Assembly (NCBI GenBank): GCA_003116975.1
Contig: BGKB01000067.1
Coordinates: 1 to 64,000 of the forward strand
DNA length: 64,000 nt
Direction: 5' to 3'
Origin: Aurantiochytrium sp. KH105
Lineage: Eukaryota; Sar; Bigyra; Thraustochytrida; Thraustochytriidae
Below are positions 36,267 to 46,613 of the stretch, one piece after another (positions within the stretch are counted from its first letter, which is position 1; every line of letters starts with the position of its first letter). Both the position numbers and the translations under genes were made by a program. The notes beneath the pieces were generated by a model, which was not told the DNA's origin, made no database searches, and was given only the letters and a program-made list of their open reading frames with translations.

Positions 36267-38522
36267 ATGGCGGCAGCGGGAAAGCCGCCGCTGCAGCGAC
36301 GCGAGCGCAGCGAGGGCGGCGATGGCGCCGGCGGACCCACGACGGCAGAGTCTGTGGGCGTGATTGCGTTCTTGTCGCTCGCGCTCAAACTCATGCTGCT
36401 TCCCTCGTCGCAAAGCTCAGAATTTGATCGCCAAGGGGCATGGCTCTCGAGGACGTTGTACAAACCGATTGCCGCGTGGTACGAGGAGAGCGCCGAGCCT
36501 GGAAATGAGGCATTCCCGCTTGAATGTGCACCGGGCTTCGCACTTTTCAAGGCCGTTCTTGCTCGAGTAGCGTGGGTGTTGGACCCCACGCTCATTGTTG
36601 AGGACCCCACGGCCAGCGCTGCCACCGCCGCAGGGGACGGCAACCGTGCCTTTATTCTTTTCCAACGCGCAAGCGTTATTCTCACCGAACCACTCATGTT
36701 GCTAGGCGTACTTTTGTACTGCACGACTTGGCCGTCGACAACGACGACGGACATGGAGTGGTCCCGCAACAAGGTGGTCGTGGTGGTCGCGCTCACCCTC
36801 TTTAACCCGGGGCTCATTCTCGTTGATCACATTTATCTACATTATACGGGATGTGCAGTAGGCCTCTTGCTCATATCGATGGCATTTTTGCGTCGCGACA
36901 ACGACGCTGGAGACCTCCTTGGAGCCGTAGCGCTCGTCGTGGTCGTTTTCTTTGACCACACCCTCATACCGTCCATGGTGCCATTGTATCTAGTGTATCT
37001 CTTTCGACACTATTGCTCGTTACCGCCTCAGCCAGAAGACGACACGCCTTTTTTCGCCTCGGCGTCAGAGAGCGGCCTCGCAAGCGATGGAGTGGCGAGC
37101 GAAGGCCACGAGGAAGACAGCGAGGACCTCGGCGAGACCATGGCCCGCGCTCTGGGTCCGAGACGTCGGCGCAAAAGGTCCAATGGACCCGGGACTTCGC
37201 CAAAGGACGATCTTGCCGAGGCCGATAGTGATGGAAGCTATTTTAGCAGGGCATCTCCTGCGTCAGGCTCTCGTCGTCGAGGACACGCCCGTGCGCAGAG
37301 CGAGTTTTCTGGCGGTCAGCGACTGCAAGCTGCCTACGAGCAGTTCAAAGCGGATGCTAGCTTCAAGAAGCTCCTCGCGCGACCACGCGCAAGGTCCAAC
37401 TTTGAATTTATTGCCGCCGCCGCACGCATCGTGAGTCTGCGGCGACTCCTCGCGCTCTTTGGCGTCCTCTGGATCAGCGTCATGAGCTACGCGGTGCCCT
37501 TTCATTTCGGGGGGCTCGCCCCACGTGAACTGCTTGGACAGCTCTGGAGTCGATTGACAGCAGCGTGGGCATTGCCGGGGGGTGTATGCCGGCCGTATTG
37601 GGCACCTAATGTGTGGGCGCTCTACAAGGGGCTCGACCGGTTGTTATACGCGGTCAACCTTCAGTATGATATCTTTGAGATCTCGGATGATGTCAATGTG
37701 CAGTGTTCGCTAGAGGACGGTGGCACATGCGCCTTTGTCGTGCTACCAGAGGTACATCCAATTGTTTGTGTGGGACTCATGGGGATCGCAATGTATCCCG
37801 CTCTCAAGGTGGTATGGGAACTTCCGCATCAGGCCGTCCTTATGCCAGTGCTCGTATACCTTATGACGTGCAGCTTTATGCTTGGTTACCACGTACAGGA
37901 GGTGAGCGTGCTGCTCATCATCCTTCCTTTGACGATCACCTCGTGTGATTCGACGATGGATGCGCGCCTTTATCTGCTCATGTCCTGGATTGCTCACATG
38001 TCGTTGCTTCCAGTGCTCAAGACAACGGACCTCAAGGCGATCAAACCTGTTTTGCTTCTCTTGCATTCGTTTGGAAGCTTTATTGCCCTCGACCAATATC
38101 ACCTGATGGCACGCCAGGCACGCCGCATTCGTGTCGAACCAAATGGCGGGGGCGTTTGGCTTCGGAGGCCCGACCGTCTGTACTTTGTCGGCCTGGCTGC
38201 AGTGTACTTGTGTACCGAAGTGTTGGCCCCAATTATATCGTTCTTCCAACATGGGTATGATAGTGGGGGCGCACACGTGCGCGGTGACAATCTGCTCGCA
38301 AACATCGACCACGTTCTCGTTTCTGTATATTGCGCGTTGGGTCTCGTGCATTCGTGGGCACTCGCCTATCGACAGGTTACGCGCAAGGTCGCCCTCATTG
38401 AAAGCTATCAGTGGTCCCCCAAGGCTCCAGAGCCTCTTCGATTTGGGTCAAGCGGGACTCTGCCTCTATTTGACATTCCACCCATTGATCTAGGTCCGCG
38501 CTCACCTGGATTCATTGGCTGA
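36267..38522 (+). CDS. ALG8: ALG8-like dolichyl-P-Glc alpha-1,3-glucosyltransferase
   Basis: ATG at 36267 in strong context, 751 residues. It belongs to the ALG6/ALG8 family of ER-membrane glucosyltransferases, which add glucose from dolichyl-P-glucose to the lipid-linked N-glycan precursor. Matching blocks: FDRQGAWLSRTLYKPIAAWY (the family's N-terminal luminal loop), NPGLILVDHIYLHYTG at 180-195 (the conserved DHxHFQYNG block), GGVCRPYWAPNVWALYKGLD, and FMLGYHVQEVSVLLIILPL (the HVHEK block; here Gln replaces the second His). The APNVWALY block favours ALG8 over ALG6. A hydrophilic loop of about 140 residues (about 255-395), acidic then basic, is much longer than in animal ALG8, and the family Tyr-Pro-Pro motif is replaced by ECAPGFALFK. 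About 11-13 membrane segments are visible. Confidence 0.85.
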   Translation: MAAAGKPPLQRRERSEGGDGAGGPTTAESVGVIAFLSLALKLMLLPSSQSSEFDRQGAWLSRTLYKPIAAWYEESAEPGNEAFPLECAPGFALFKAVLARVAWVLDPTLIVEDPTASAATAAGDGNRAFILFQRASVILTEPLMLLGVLLYCTTWPSTTTTDMEWSRNKVVVVVALTLFNPGLILVDHIYLHYTGCAVGLLLISMAFLRRDNDAGDLLGAVALVVVVFFDHTLIPSMVPLYLVYLFRHYCSLPPQPEDDTPFFASASESGLASDGVASEGHEEDSEDLGETMARALGPRRRRKRSNGPGTSPKDDLAEADSDGSYFSRASPASGSRRRGHARAQSEFSGGQRLQAAYEQFKADASFKKLLARPRARSNFEFIAAAARIVSLRRLLALFGVLWISVMSYAVPFHFGGLAPRELLGQLWSRLTAAWALPGGVCRPYWAPNVWALYKGLDRLLYAVNLQYDIFEISDDVNVQCSLEDGGTCAFVVLPEVHPIVCVGLMGIAMYPALKVVWELPHQAVLMPVLVYLMTCSFMLGYHVQEVSVLLIILPLTITSCDSTMDARLYLLMSWIAHMSLLPVLKTTDLKAIKPVLLLLHSFGSFIALDQYHLMARQARRIRVEPNGGGVWLRRPDRLYFVGLAAVYLCTEVLAPIISFFQHGYDSGGAHVRGDNLLANIDHVLVSVYCALGLVHSWALAYRQVTRKVALIESYQWSPKAPEPLRFGSSGTLPLFDIPPIDLGPRSPGFIG

Positions 38523-39329
38523 CTGTTGCACGTGACGCAAGCGAAAAATATTACACGGAATTGCCAGCGCTGTTGCCTCAGTGGCTCCGACGGAAAAATT
38601 ACAGTATCGTATCGTTTGGACGTAACAACACTGGGCACGGACGAATGAACATGTCTGACACATAGTATACAGGAACTAACAAGCTTGCTCGACTTTGTCC
38701 TCTCCTATTTTTCCATCTCTAGTGCTGCTGTTGCCTTTTCGTTTCTCTCTCCCAGAAAGCCATGCCAACATAAAACATTCGCTTCTCACGCTCGATACTT
38801 GACGCCAGCTCTGTTCTCCCGACCTCGAGGCTCGAGTCTCTCTCTCTACACGATCAGCGTGCTCGCCAATGAGCGCGTGAGTGAGTGAGTGTCAGCCAGG
38901 CCATAACCGTCAACCGCCATTGCGGCCTTTGCGCGCGCGCATTCTTCACTTGTGGGACGCGCCGGCAAAGGCGCAATATGCGCAGTTTGCTTTGGGCTCT
39001 CCACAACGAGCGAGTGTGACTCGGAAGCGCAAATCCTCAACTCAACGAACGACCAACCGTGACTTGCCGCGGCTTCTGCCTCGCCCGGACTCGATCCGAG
39101 CGAGAGGGAGACGGGGCGAGCGAAGGCGCAGCAGCTGGCAAGGCAAGGGACTTGTGCGGCGCCAGACCTTGTCAAGTGCCACCGGCGGCTGAGCGTGAAG
39201 TGAGTTGCGTTGACGATCGGGAAAGGGCCGTCCGTCCATTCCCTGCGCAACAGCAGGGATAACCACCGCGAAGACGGTCTCGTGCAGGCTGAAAAGCGTG
39301 AGCGAGACGGCTGACAGCACGGCAAGGCG
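38523..39329. other. Intergenic region between ALG8 and the Hook-like gene
   Basis: ALG8 3' flank (AT-richer to about 38680) followed by the GC-rich promoter and leader of the Hook-like gene. No gene is supported. Confidence 0.45.
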
Positions 39330-42300
39330 ATGGAAGCGTGGCTCGCCAGCTTTCCTTTCAAGAGCGCCGCAAACCGCAAACGCGCTGCTGATGAAAACGG
39401 CGAGATCCGTGGCGTATCAGAAAATGCTGTGCTCGCGGTGGCCACGCAGATCCTGGGACGAAAGTGTCAGGATCTCGAGGACCAGGTGATCCCGCTCGCG
39501 GAGCAGCTTCTGAGGGTTCCACAAGGAACGCTCGCCCGCCACGAAAGATCGCACAAGTCGCTTGAGGAGCATGCCACCCAGGTCCTTTTGGGCTGCGCTG
39601 TAGAATGCCGTGACAGAGACTTGTACATTGCCAGCATTCTCAAGCTGGATGCAGCCGCGCAGATCACGCTAAAGGCAGAAATTGAGGACCTCTTTGAGCT
39701 CATTCGCTCTCGCGTGAGCAGCAACGGCAGCGGCGCAGCAGACGATGAGGGCCAGGACGAGAACGACACGCCGAATGAGGAAGGCGTTGTTGATCATGAG
39801 ATAGAAGCCCATGACCAAGGCATTGCACCGCAGTTTGATGACGACGAAAATGAGGTATTAGAGGAGGAGGAGGAGGAGGAGGAGGAGGAGATCGGCGACG
39901 GAGCTGCGGATACTACGCCCTCTCGAAAGTCACCTCGAGGAACACATTTCACGATTCACGCAAGCCTGGCCGACGCCTCTGTGGACTCGACGGGCGGGCT
40001 TGCGGACGAAGTAGAACAACTGAAAGCGCGCGTCCACGAGCTGACGCAAGAAAAGCTCGTTCTCGAGCAGAATACCATTGAGCAAGACGGTGTCTGCGAA
40101 GACTTGCGCACGCAGATGAGCGTTCTCCAAGCGAGATTAGAAGATGACAGAGCCTCTGCCGCTGCAGAAAATCTTGCAATGAGCAGCCGAGGAGGTGCTG
40201 CTTTTGATGCTGAGGCGCAAGTCTTGGAGCTCCAGGAAGCGCTCGAGGCTGCGCGACTCCGTGAAAGCGAGCTGGACACCGCACTTCGCGCGCGACAGCA
40301 AGCGCAGTCCACCATCGATGAGTTAAACCAGCGCATTAGTGCGTACGAAAAAGAAATGCAAGGCGCGTCCCAGCTCAAAGATAGCCTGCAACGCAGTGAG
40401 CTCGCCGTTGAACGGCTTGTGAACGACTTGCAGGCGTACAAGAGCACGGTGAAGGAGCTCAGGGAAGAGAGAGACAGCCTCCGAGACCGGATTCGCGAAG
40501 TGTCCTCGAGCGCTGGCTCGAGCTTGAACCTTTCGGCGCGAAGTCTGGGATCTGCTTCTGCATCGCCATCGGTATCGGCATCAGCGTCAGCTTCAGCATC
40601 GCCAGGCTCGGGCCGACGTCAGAGTTCGGATGCCCGTCTTTCGAAAAGCCCAATTCAGAGCAAGATAGAAGCCCTCAGGGCCATGAATGCCCGCCTAGAG
40701 AGACAAGTTCGGGAGATGGATACAGAAAACCGCGAGGTCGCGGGCAAATTAAGAACAGCGCAGCAGGAACTCGACGTGGCCCGGCAAAGCAGTGAGGCGG
40801 AAATCAAGGAGTGGGCAGACTACGCACACTCGTTGGAAGGGGACCGCGCAAAGAAGGAGGCGCTAGTTGTAAAGCTGCGGGAAACCTCGACTGCTCTCGA
40901 GGTGCTGAACACCAACTACATTGAATTGCAAAAGGACATGGGCGAGAGCAAACGCGAGATTGACTTTTGGTCGCAAAAGGTCCAAGACTTGCATCACGAC
41001 TTTACCATTGTTCGCAAGGAGCGCGACGTCCTCGCGGATCATCTTGGCTGCGCCATGGAGACGCAGCGTATGCAGCTGGAGGACCACGAAGCTACGATGC
41101 GTCAACGCAGCGGCGCAGACGCGATGCGGCGGCGACTAACGCGCGAGTTCAATGCGAAATTGACGGATCTCATGCGAAAGATGGCTCGTCTGCAGAGCGA
41201 AATTGAAGTGGAGCGCGAGGCGCGGCGTATGGCTTGCGCCAGGTACGAGAAGCTCGTCGAGGAGGTCCCTCGGCAGGTTGCAGCGCAGGTTCAAGAGCGT
41301 GTCGGCGCGCTTCAGGACGCCGAGGAGCCCGGGCTACGAAAACTCGTACAGCTGTTCTCTTCGGCAGATTCGCCAGCCGTACGCGGTCAATCACGAGTGC
41401 GTCGCAACTTGGATGCCATGGTCAAGGACCTCATTTCCACTCCGCGTGGAAAGGACGCCGAGGCTTCGAGCGAGGTTCGAGGTACAACAGGCCGCGAGGT
41501 TGAACGCGATGTGGCGCAATTGCGCGACGTGAATGAGCGGCTTGGACGCGAGAACGAGTGGCTCCGCGAACAATTCGAGGCGCGCGGGGCACCACCGAGC
41601 CCGTCCATCGACTTTGACAGTGCAGAAGGCGGCTCGGATTCGCTTGTGGTGGCTGGCAGAGGCGCACGCGCAGGTGGCGCTTCTGGTGTGGCGCGGCACC
41701 TGCGCCAGGCTCTTGTTGAGCTGCAGCGCGAAAATGCTGCCCTTCGCAAGGCGAACGTTGCCGAGATTGAAGAGCGTGCGCGCATGCAGGGCGAGCTGCA
41801 CTCACTCCGTAAGGAACTTGACCGCTTGCGGCTCAAGAGCATTCATGCAAGTACTAAGATGATTCGCGAGAAACGAGTGCCCGCAGAAGCCGTGACGCTC
41901 TGGTTCAATGCCGAGCTTGAGCGTGTTAGTGTCAAGGCAGAGGAGCTTGCAACCTCGTCCATGTCTTTTGTCGCACCCGGGAGCGTCGCACGTCCTAAAC
42001 TTGAAGACGGTGATGCAAAATCTTCACGTGCTGAAAGCCGGCGACGCAAGAGTATGCTGCCGCCCAGGGCAGGAATAGCACCCTCTGCGGAAAAGGAGAA
42101 CTTTGCTGAGCAGGCGAACGCGCACGTGTCTAACAAAGACACTGACGATTTATGCAATACATTTGCAAGTGCTTCGGACCTCCGTGAAGCTACGGATGAA
42201 GTTCCTGCGGCTGCGCATGGGGCAAACACACATGTAAAGGGGCCCCTCTCTGCATCGTCGGCGAAACCTTTCAAGGGGGCGCCAACTACGACGTCAACGT

Positions 42301-42761
42301 TCGAGACGCCCAAGCAACACTTGGGTCAAGGCAGAAAAACTTTTGGGGGCAAACGAGCTGCCAAGAGTCGGGCGTATGACGCAGCCAGAAGCAAGTGCGG
42401 CGAGTCTGGAGATGCAGACGCAAATGCAAGAGCAGCAGCAGTAGCAGCAGCAGCAGCATCGAGGCGGGGCGGGCATCGCGCGGCACGACATGAGCCAGCA
42501 AGCCCGGCAGACTCGATCGCGTCGTGGTCGTCTGCGGAACTTGCTGCGCACGCGCGACGGAAGCGGCAGAATGCCAATCACTCTTTCGAGAGCGTTGATT
42601 CAGAGAGTTTTTTTCGTGCGCTGCAGCACGGAGATCGAGCAAGTGTTCTACACCCTGCTGCGCTTGCGTCTGCACGCACGCGGGCTGTACATCGCGATCA
42701 CCCTCTCGGCGCTGCGCGGCGCATCTTTAACGAGTCGATGGACTCGGCTCAGCCACGATGA
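39330..42761 (+). CDS. Hook-like coiled-coil protein
   Basis: ATG at 39330, 1143 residues. The N-terminal ~135 residues resemble the Hook/CH-like domain: a Trp-containing start (MEAWLASF), then HATQVLLGCAVECRDRDLYI and ILKLDAAAQITLKAEIEDLF, matching the Hook pattern of LLGCAV-x-C and a following helix. An acidic low-complexity stretch with a Glu run follows (about 165-190). Heptad coiled coil runs from about 230 to 860 with breaks, and a basic Ser/Ala-rich tail has Lys-Arg clusters. Hook proteins link cargo to dynein-dynactin. A Gln/Ser-rich segment with SASPSVSASASASASPGSG interrupts the coil near 405-430. Poly-Ala (AAVAAAAASRR) sits near 1030. The Hook assignment is family-level; it could be another CH-like/coiled-coil dynein adaptor such as CCDC88. 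Confidence 0.7.
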   Translation: MEAWLASFPFKSAANRKRAADENGEIRGVSENAVLAVATQILGRKCQDLEDQVIPLAEQLLRVPQGTLARHERSHKSLEEHATQVLLGCAVECRDRDLYIASILKLDAAAQITLKAEIEDLFELIRSRVSSNGSGAADDEGQDENDTPNEEGVVDHEIEAHDQGIAPQFDDDENEVLEEEEEEEEEEIGDGAADTTPSRKSPRGTHFTIHASLADASVDSTGGLADEVEQLKARVHELTQEKLVLEQNTIEQDGVCEDLRTQMSVLQARLEDDRASAAAENLAMSSRGGAAFDAEAQVLELQEALEAARLRESELDTALRARQQAQSTIDELNQRISAYEKEMQGASQLKDSLQRSELAVERLVNDLQAYKSTVKELREERDSLRDRIREVSSSAGSSLNLSARSLGSASASPSVSASASASASPGSGRRQSSDARLSKSPIQSKIEALRAMNARLERQVREMDTENREVAGKLRTAQQELDVARQSSEAEIKEWADYAHSLEGDRAKKEALVVKLRETSTALEVLNTNYIELQKDMGESKREIDFWSQKVQDLHHDFTIVRKERDVLADHLGCAMETQRMQLEDHEATMRQRSGADAMRRRLTREFNAKLTDLMRKMARLQSEIEVEREARRMACARYEKLVEEVPRQVAAQVQERVGALQDAEEPGLRKLVQLFSSADSPAVRGQSRVRRNLDAMVKDLISTPRGKDAEASSEVRGTTGREVERDVAQLRDVNERLGRENEWLREQFEARGAPPSPSIDFDSAEGGSDSLVVAGRGARAGGASGVARHLRQALVELQRENAALRKANVAEIEERARMQGELHSLRKELDRLRLKSIHASTKMIREKRVPAEAVTLWFNAELERVSVKAEELATSSMSFVAPGSVARPKLEDGDAKSSRAESRRRKSMLPPRAGIAPSAEKENFAEQANAHVSNKDTDDLCNTFASASDLREATDEVPAAAHGANTHVKGPLSASSAKPFKGAPTTTSTFETPKQHLGQGRKTFGGKRAAKSRAYDAARSKCGESGDADANARAAAVAAAAASRRGGHRAARHEPASPADSIASWSSAELAAHARRKRQNANHSFESVDSESFFRALQHGDRASVLHPAALASARTRAVHRDHPLGAARRIFNESMDSAQPR

Positions 42762-42993
42762 AGAGCGAAACCTTTTGTCGGGCGTCTGATCTTGTAAAAC
42801 AGTAGAGCAACCATTTCTTTCTCCCAAAAGTCCCATCACTTTACTTGCCGTGCGGATTTGGCATCGCATGTACATCCCACGTACAGAACACAACCTGCAA
42901 GGTATTGTTCATGCATCCCACGATCGCGATCTCACAAGATAAAATCACACAAGCTGTATCAGCCACCGGGAAAAATTCTATAAAACGAAATAT

Positions 42994-44250
42994 CTACGCA
43001 ATCCAGGCCATAAGCGCCATCACCACCAAAAGAAGGTGCGGTGCGAGAGAGGAGGCGGGGTTCAGAGTGGGCGCACCCGTAGGAGCGCCAGTCGTAGGGG
43101 TTGCAGCCGTCGGCGAAGGGGTAGGAGAGGCGAGAGTCACTCCAGCAGCATCGCAGCGAGTCTCCAGAGTGGCCATGGAGTCCTCGAGATCGTACAGAGC
43201 AGCAAGCCTGTCACCATCGGTCTCGGTAGTGTCGAGAAGAGTAGCAGCAGCGACGCTCTGACCGAGGGCAATCTGGTAGCACGCCATCTTGTTCACCACA
43301 AAACTAGCAGTGTTCTCAGTCGCATCATTTTCGACAAGAGAGCAGGCAGCCATCATGAGAACCATGCTTTGTGCACTCAGATCATCGCTGGTGTCACCTG
43401 TGAAGATCGAAACCCAGAGACCGGCAGTCTCGCTCCCTACACCGAGGCAAGTTTCGAGGTCATCTTCTTCGCACGCTGCGTCGGCGGCGGCCAGAGTCTC
43501 CGACTGCGTAAAACCCAACTTGGAGACAAAGAAGTCGGCCCAAGTCAGGTCCGTGTTCGTCTTCAGATCATCGGATGCAGCTGCCACTGCGGCAGCAGCA
43601 CCAGCCTCGGTAAGATTCATCTCTTGCATGTACATGACTGTCAAGACAGCTTCGATGGCTTCGTTGACGATGGCAGTCTGGTTGGCAGAAATTGCGCCCT
43701 GGGGAGCGTACGTCAGCCAGGAAGTCGCAAGGTTTGTCGCGGTCTCAGTCTCGTTAAACTGAAAGGTGTCGAGAAGGCTCGACGTGAAAGCACTGCAAGA
43801 CTGCACGTTGGCCTCCATGGTCGCCACAATTGTGTCCAGAGGGGTGCCCATGACGCAATTGCTTGCGATAGCATCATTCTTAAAGTTGGTGCAGATTCCG
43901 GCGTGGAACATGTCATCCAGGGGCGCATTTGCCATGAGAGCAACGACACCAAGAGAGTCGCCGTCACTTGACTCGATGCCCAATTCGTATGTGGAGTCGT
44001 CTTCAGAGAGGACACTGGAGCAAACCTCGCTGGAAGTGACGGCGGTGAGTCCCGTGATGCAGCCACCGCTGAGGCAAGGCTCGTTGAGGATGCATTGGCT
44101 GGCTTCGGCAATATCATCGGCTGACTGAAGGCCACGCTGCTTGGTCATTTCCTGGAGGAGAGCCTTTCGCTCGAAGAGGGACTTGCCGGCCTCTGCGGAG
44201 CTGACAAGCACGGAAGCCGCCATGACGGCGAGAAGTGCGGCGTGCTGCAT
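42994..44250 (-). CDS. Secreted, probably GPI-anchored surface protein of unknown family
   Basis: ATG at 44248-44250, 418 residues. A signal peptide is visible (MQHAALLAVMAASVLVSSAEAG, cleaved about residue 21). The C-terminus has a Pro/Thr-rich stalk (SPTPSPTAATPTTGAPTGAP-like) and ends in a hydrophobic segment (LAPHLLLVVMALMAWIA) with no charged tail, typical of a GPI signal. The body is Ala/Thr/Ser-rich, with about ten cysteines and N-glycosylation sites (FNETET, ANQTAI, MNLTEA). Helical Ala-rich patches make a cell-surface or cell-wall role plausible. I recognise no domain. It is the first of three surface-protein genes on the same strand between 43 and 53 kb. The leader carries a (CCAGA)n repeat in sense orientation. 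Confidence 0.75.
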   Translation of the reverse strand: MQHAALLAVMAASVLVSSAEAGKSLFERKALLQEMTKQRGLQSADDIAEASQCILNEPCLSGGCITGLTAVTSSEVCSSVLSEDDSTYELGIESSDGDSLGVVALMANAPLDDMFHAGICTNFKNDAIASNCVMGTPLDTIVATMEANVQSCSAFTSSLLDTFQFNETETATNLATSWLTYAPQGAISANQTAIVNEAIEAVLTVMYMQEMNLTEAGAAAAVAAASDDLKTNTDLTWADFFVSKLGFTQSETLAAADAACEEDDLETCLGVGSETAGLWVSIFTGDTSDDLSAQSMVLMMAACSLVENDATENTASFVVNKMACYQIALGQSVAAATLLDTTETDGDRLAALYDLEDSMATLETRCDAAGVTLASPTPSPTAATPTTGAPTGAPTLNPASSLAPHLLLVVMALMAWIA

Positions 44251-44339
44251 GTTTCTTTGTGTGTGGGTTTCTACGAATCTGTCTCGAGCGCGACGGCGGA
44301 TTTGAGGGCCGAAACGATCACCTCGAAGGGGTTTGACTT

Positions 44340-44366
44340 GGTCTGGTCTGGTCTGGTCTGGTCTGC
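44340..44366. repeat. (TCTGG)n microsatellite in the surface-protein leader
   Basis: Four to five TCTGG units. In the sense of the minus-strand gene it reads (CCAGA)n, about 90-115 nt before its ATG. Confidence 0.8.
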
Positions 44367-45680
44367 TGTGCTGTCTGTCACCTGGAGACTGCCGCTAGCT
44401 GCCAAGTTGCGATTTTGCTCGTTTGGAGTTGGCAGCGATTCTGGGCGAGCACGGCAGGCGTGTCGCGCCTGTCCTCTTCTTCCCCTCCCCCAGAATGTAA
44501 CGCTCCATTTTTTCGCCTTTTTTCCTTTTTCCTCTCTCATAACGCTTCGACCTGCTCTGCCTTTTGCTCCTCCTCCTGGCCCGCTTTCTCTCGCTCTCAA
44601 CTCGCCTCGCCTCGCCTCGGCGGTGCATCGTGATGCGATGCGATGCCACGCGATGTGATGCGCAGGAGGCACCATTTCTTGCTGGCCCGGGAGACTCGGC
44701 CGGGTCTTGCTCGATTTCCAACGACTACTTGGGCTCGTGCACCCCGAGGCGAGTGGGGGCCGATGGTGCGGACGGGAATCTCTCTCGTCGCGCTTGATCG
44801 AATGAAAGCACCGTGCATCATCGATCGATCGATCGATCGAGAGCGGCGCGCCCGGCGTTCGAGCAGACGCGCGAGCCATGCCAAGCAAGGCAGGCCGCCG
44901 ACTGTCTGATCGGCCGGCAGGCTGGCGGGATGTGCGGTGCAGCGCTGTGCGGATGCAGAGCTTAGGAGATGGGGACGAATGATCGGTGACCCCGAGGCGC
45001 CGCTTTTTGCCAACGGATACTTTACTTTGGTTTTCGTGCAGCAGTGGCGCGCGCACTCGTGCATGGAGCCCCGCTCCCTCTTTGTTCATTCATGCGCGAG
45101 CGTCCATGATTCTCGTGCGCGAACAGGCGTGCTGAGTGTAAAGTTTGTGCTCGAGTTTTCGCGAGCAAAGCGTCGATCAAGTGGTATCTGCTCGGGATCG
45201 AGAGGCCAAGAGACGAGGTGGGAGGGCTCGTAGCCCGGAGTCTCGAGACCAAGCTAGAGATTGACAGGAAGTAGAAGAATGTCAAGATTTCTTGCAACGG
45301 ACAGGAGCGCGGTCCTAGAGGGTGAGGACTTTTTATTGTAGTGATAGTGAATCAAAGGGGCATCATCATCATCATCATCGCCGAGCTCCGATCGACTCCT
45401 CGGCCGGGCAGCGCTGGGCTATGCTATGAGGTGGCGAGAGAAAAAATGACCCTCGCGAGCGCGTCTGACGAAATAAATTTCGGGAGGCGAAACGGCGGTC
45501 TCTGCGCCGCCCGCGGCGAGCTAGAAAGCTAGCACGTTTCTCTCGATGGTCCAGGCCTCGGGTCGCGCGCAGCTGCAGCTGACGCGACGTGGGCTCGCTC
45601 GCACGGTTCTGGGAAGCGGCACCGGACTGCGCGATATGATGGACGGACGTCATGGAATGTCGTTGGCCACGGCAGGCCAT

Positions 45681-45796
45681 CCATGAAATGAAATGAAATG
45701 AGATGGAAGAAAATGAATGAAATGAAGTGGCGTCCGTCCATCCCATTCCATCTTCACTTCTTATTCATTTGTTCATTCATTCATTCATTCATTCAT
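45681..45796. repeat. Opposed ATGAA and TTCAT repeats
   Basis: A purine-rich (ATGAA)n-like arm at 45681-45727 faces a pyrimidine-rich (ATTC)n-like arm at 45748-45796. The arms are imperfect reverse complements and could fold back. Confidence 0.7.
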
Positions 45797-46613
45797 GATG
45801 TCGCGCCGGCAATTTCACCAGCGTTCGAAAAAGCGAGCGTGGCCATCCAGGACGCTATGTGCGCGTTGAGACCGTGCGCGCCTCGTCCCAAAGTGACGGC
45901 GGAGTGACCGGCGCGGCGCGTCGAAACGGCTACTTTTCCGTCTTTATATCCCCAGTAGTATAATGATCATCATCAACAACAACAGCATCAACAGCAGCAG
46001 CGAGAGCCACATCTCGCTCACTGTCACTGCCAGTCCTGGCCCACGCCCGCTCCCACCCGTGGCACGGGATCAACGGGATGGCGGCGCCGGCGCTCCTGAA
46101 CCTTGTTACCGGTGGTCAATTGCATGGCGCGCTGTAACGTGCAGGCCAGGTGCCCGGGACCAAGGCCGGTTCGATCGACCCCCGCAAAGTCGCGCAACAG
46201 CTGTGGCTGCACCGAGCACGCGCCGCAGCCGTGTTCCGGCCGATCGACAGCGAGCATCACGCCAAATGGTCGGGGTGGCTGGATGGCTGCTAGGCAGCTC
46301 AAGCTATTAGGACATGATGGGGAGATAGAGTGGAAAGGGAGAAGGGGGATTCCTCGGACAAAAGATTGCCGCAGAGAAACGACCAATCTCGGCGGTGCGT
46401 GGAAAGAGAAAATAGTGTATTCCTTTTCTAGCTTGGTCAGTGTTGTCGCAGAAAAGGAAATCGTAAATTCAGAGATTATCCTACTACCACTACTTCGCCA
46501 ATAATGTAAGACCCTGTACATTGTGCAAAAGAAAACAACAAAATTCTTGATTGATTGATTGTAGAATGAGGCAGACGGCAAGAAGGTAACAGCAGAAACA
46601 GGATGCAGCGCAA

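Larger units (their letters stand above)
44251..46613. other. Long low-complexity intergenic region
   Basis: This stretch separates two minus-strand surface-protein genes. It has a (TCTGG)n run at 44340-44366, a (GATC)n run at 44820-44840, an (ATC)n run at 45361-45380 and an inverted ATGAA/TTCAT repeat at 45681-45796. Open frames on both strands are low-complexity and are not counted as genes. Confidence 0.55.

Noticed and set aside
35618-36817. 399-residue minus-strand frame before and across the ALG8 start
   Set aside because: Shadow of ALG8 and of GC-rich leader.
39900-39990. Poly-Glu run in the Hook-like gene as a possible repeat-expansion site
   Set aside because: Short and interrupted by other codons; ordinary acidic low complexity.
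46100-46220. Possible tRNA (B-box-like GGTTCGATCGACC)
   Set aside because: No matching A box or cloverleaf arms at the right spacing.
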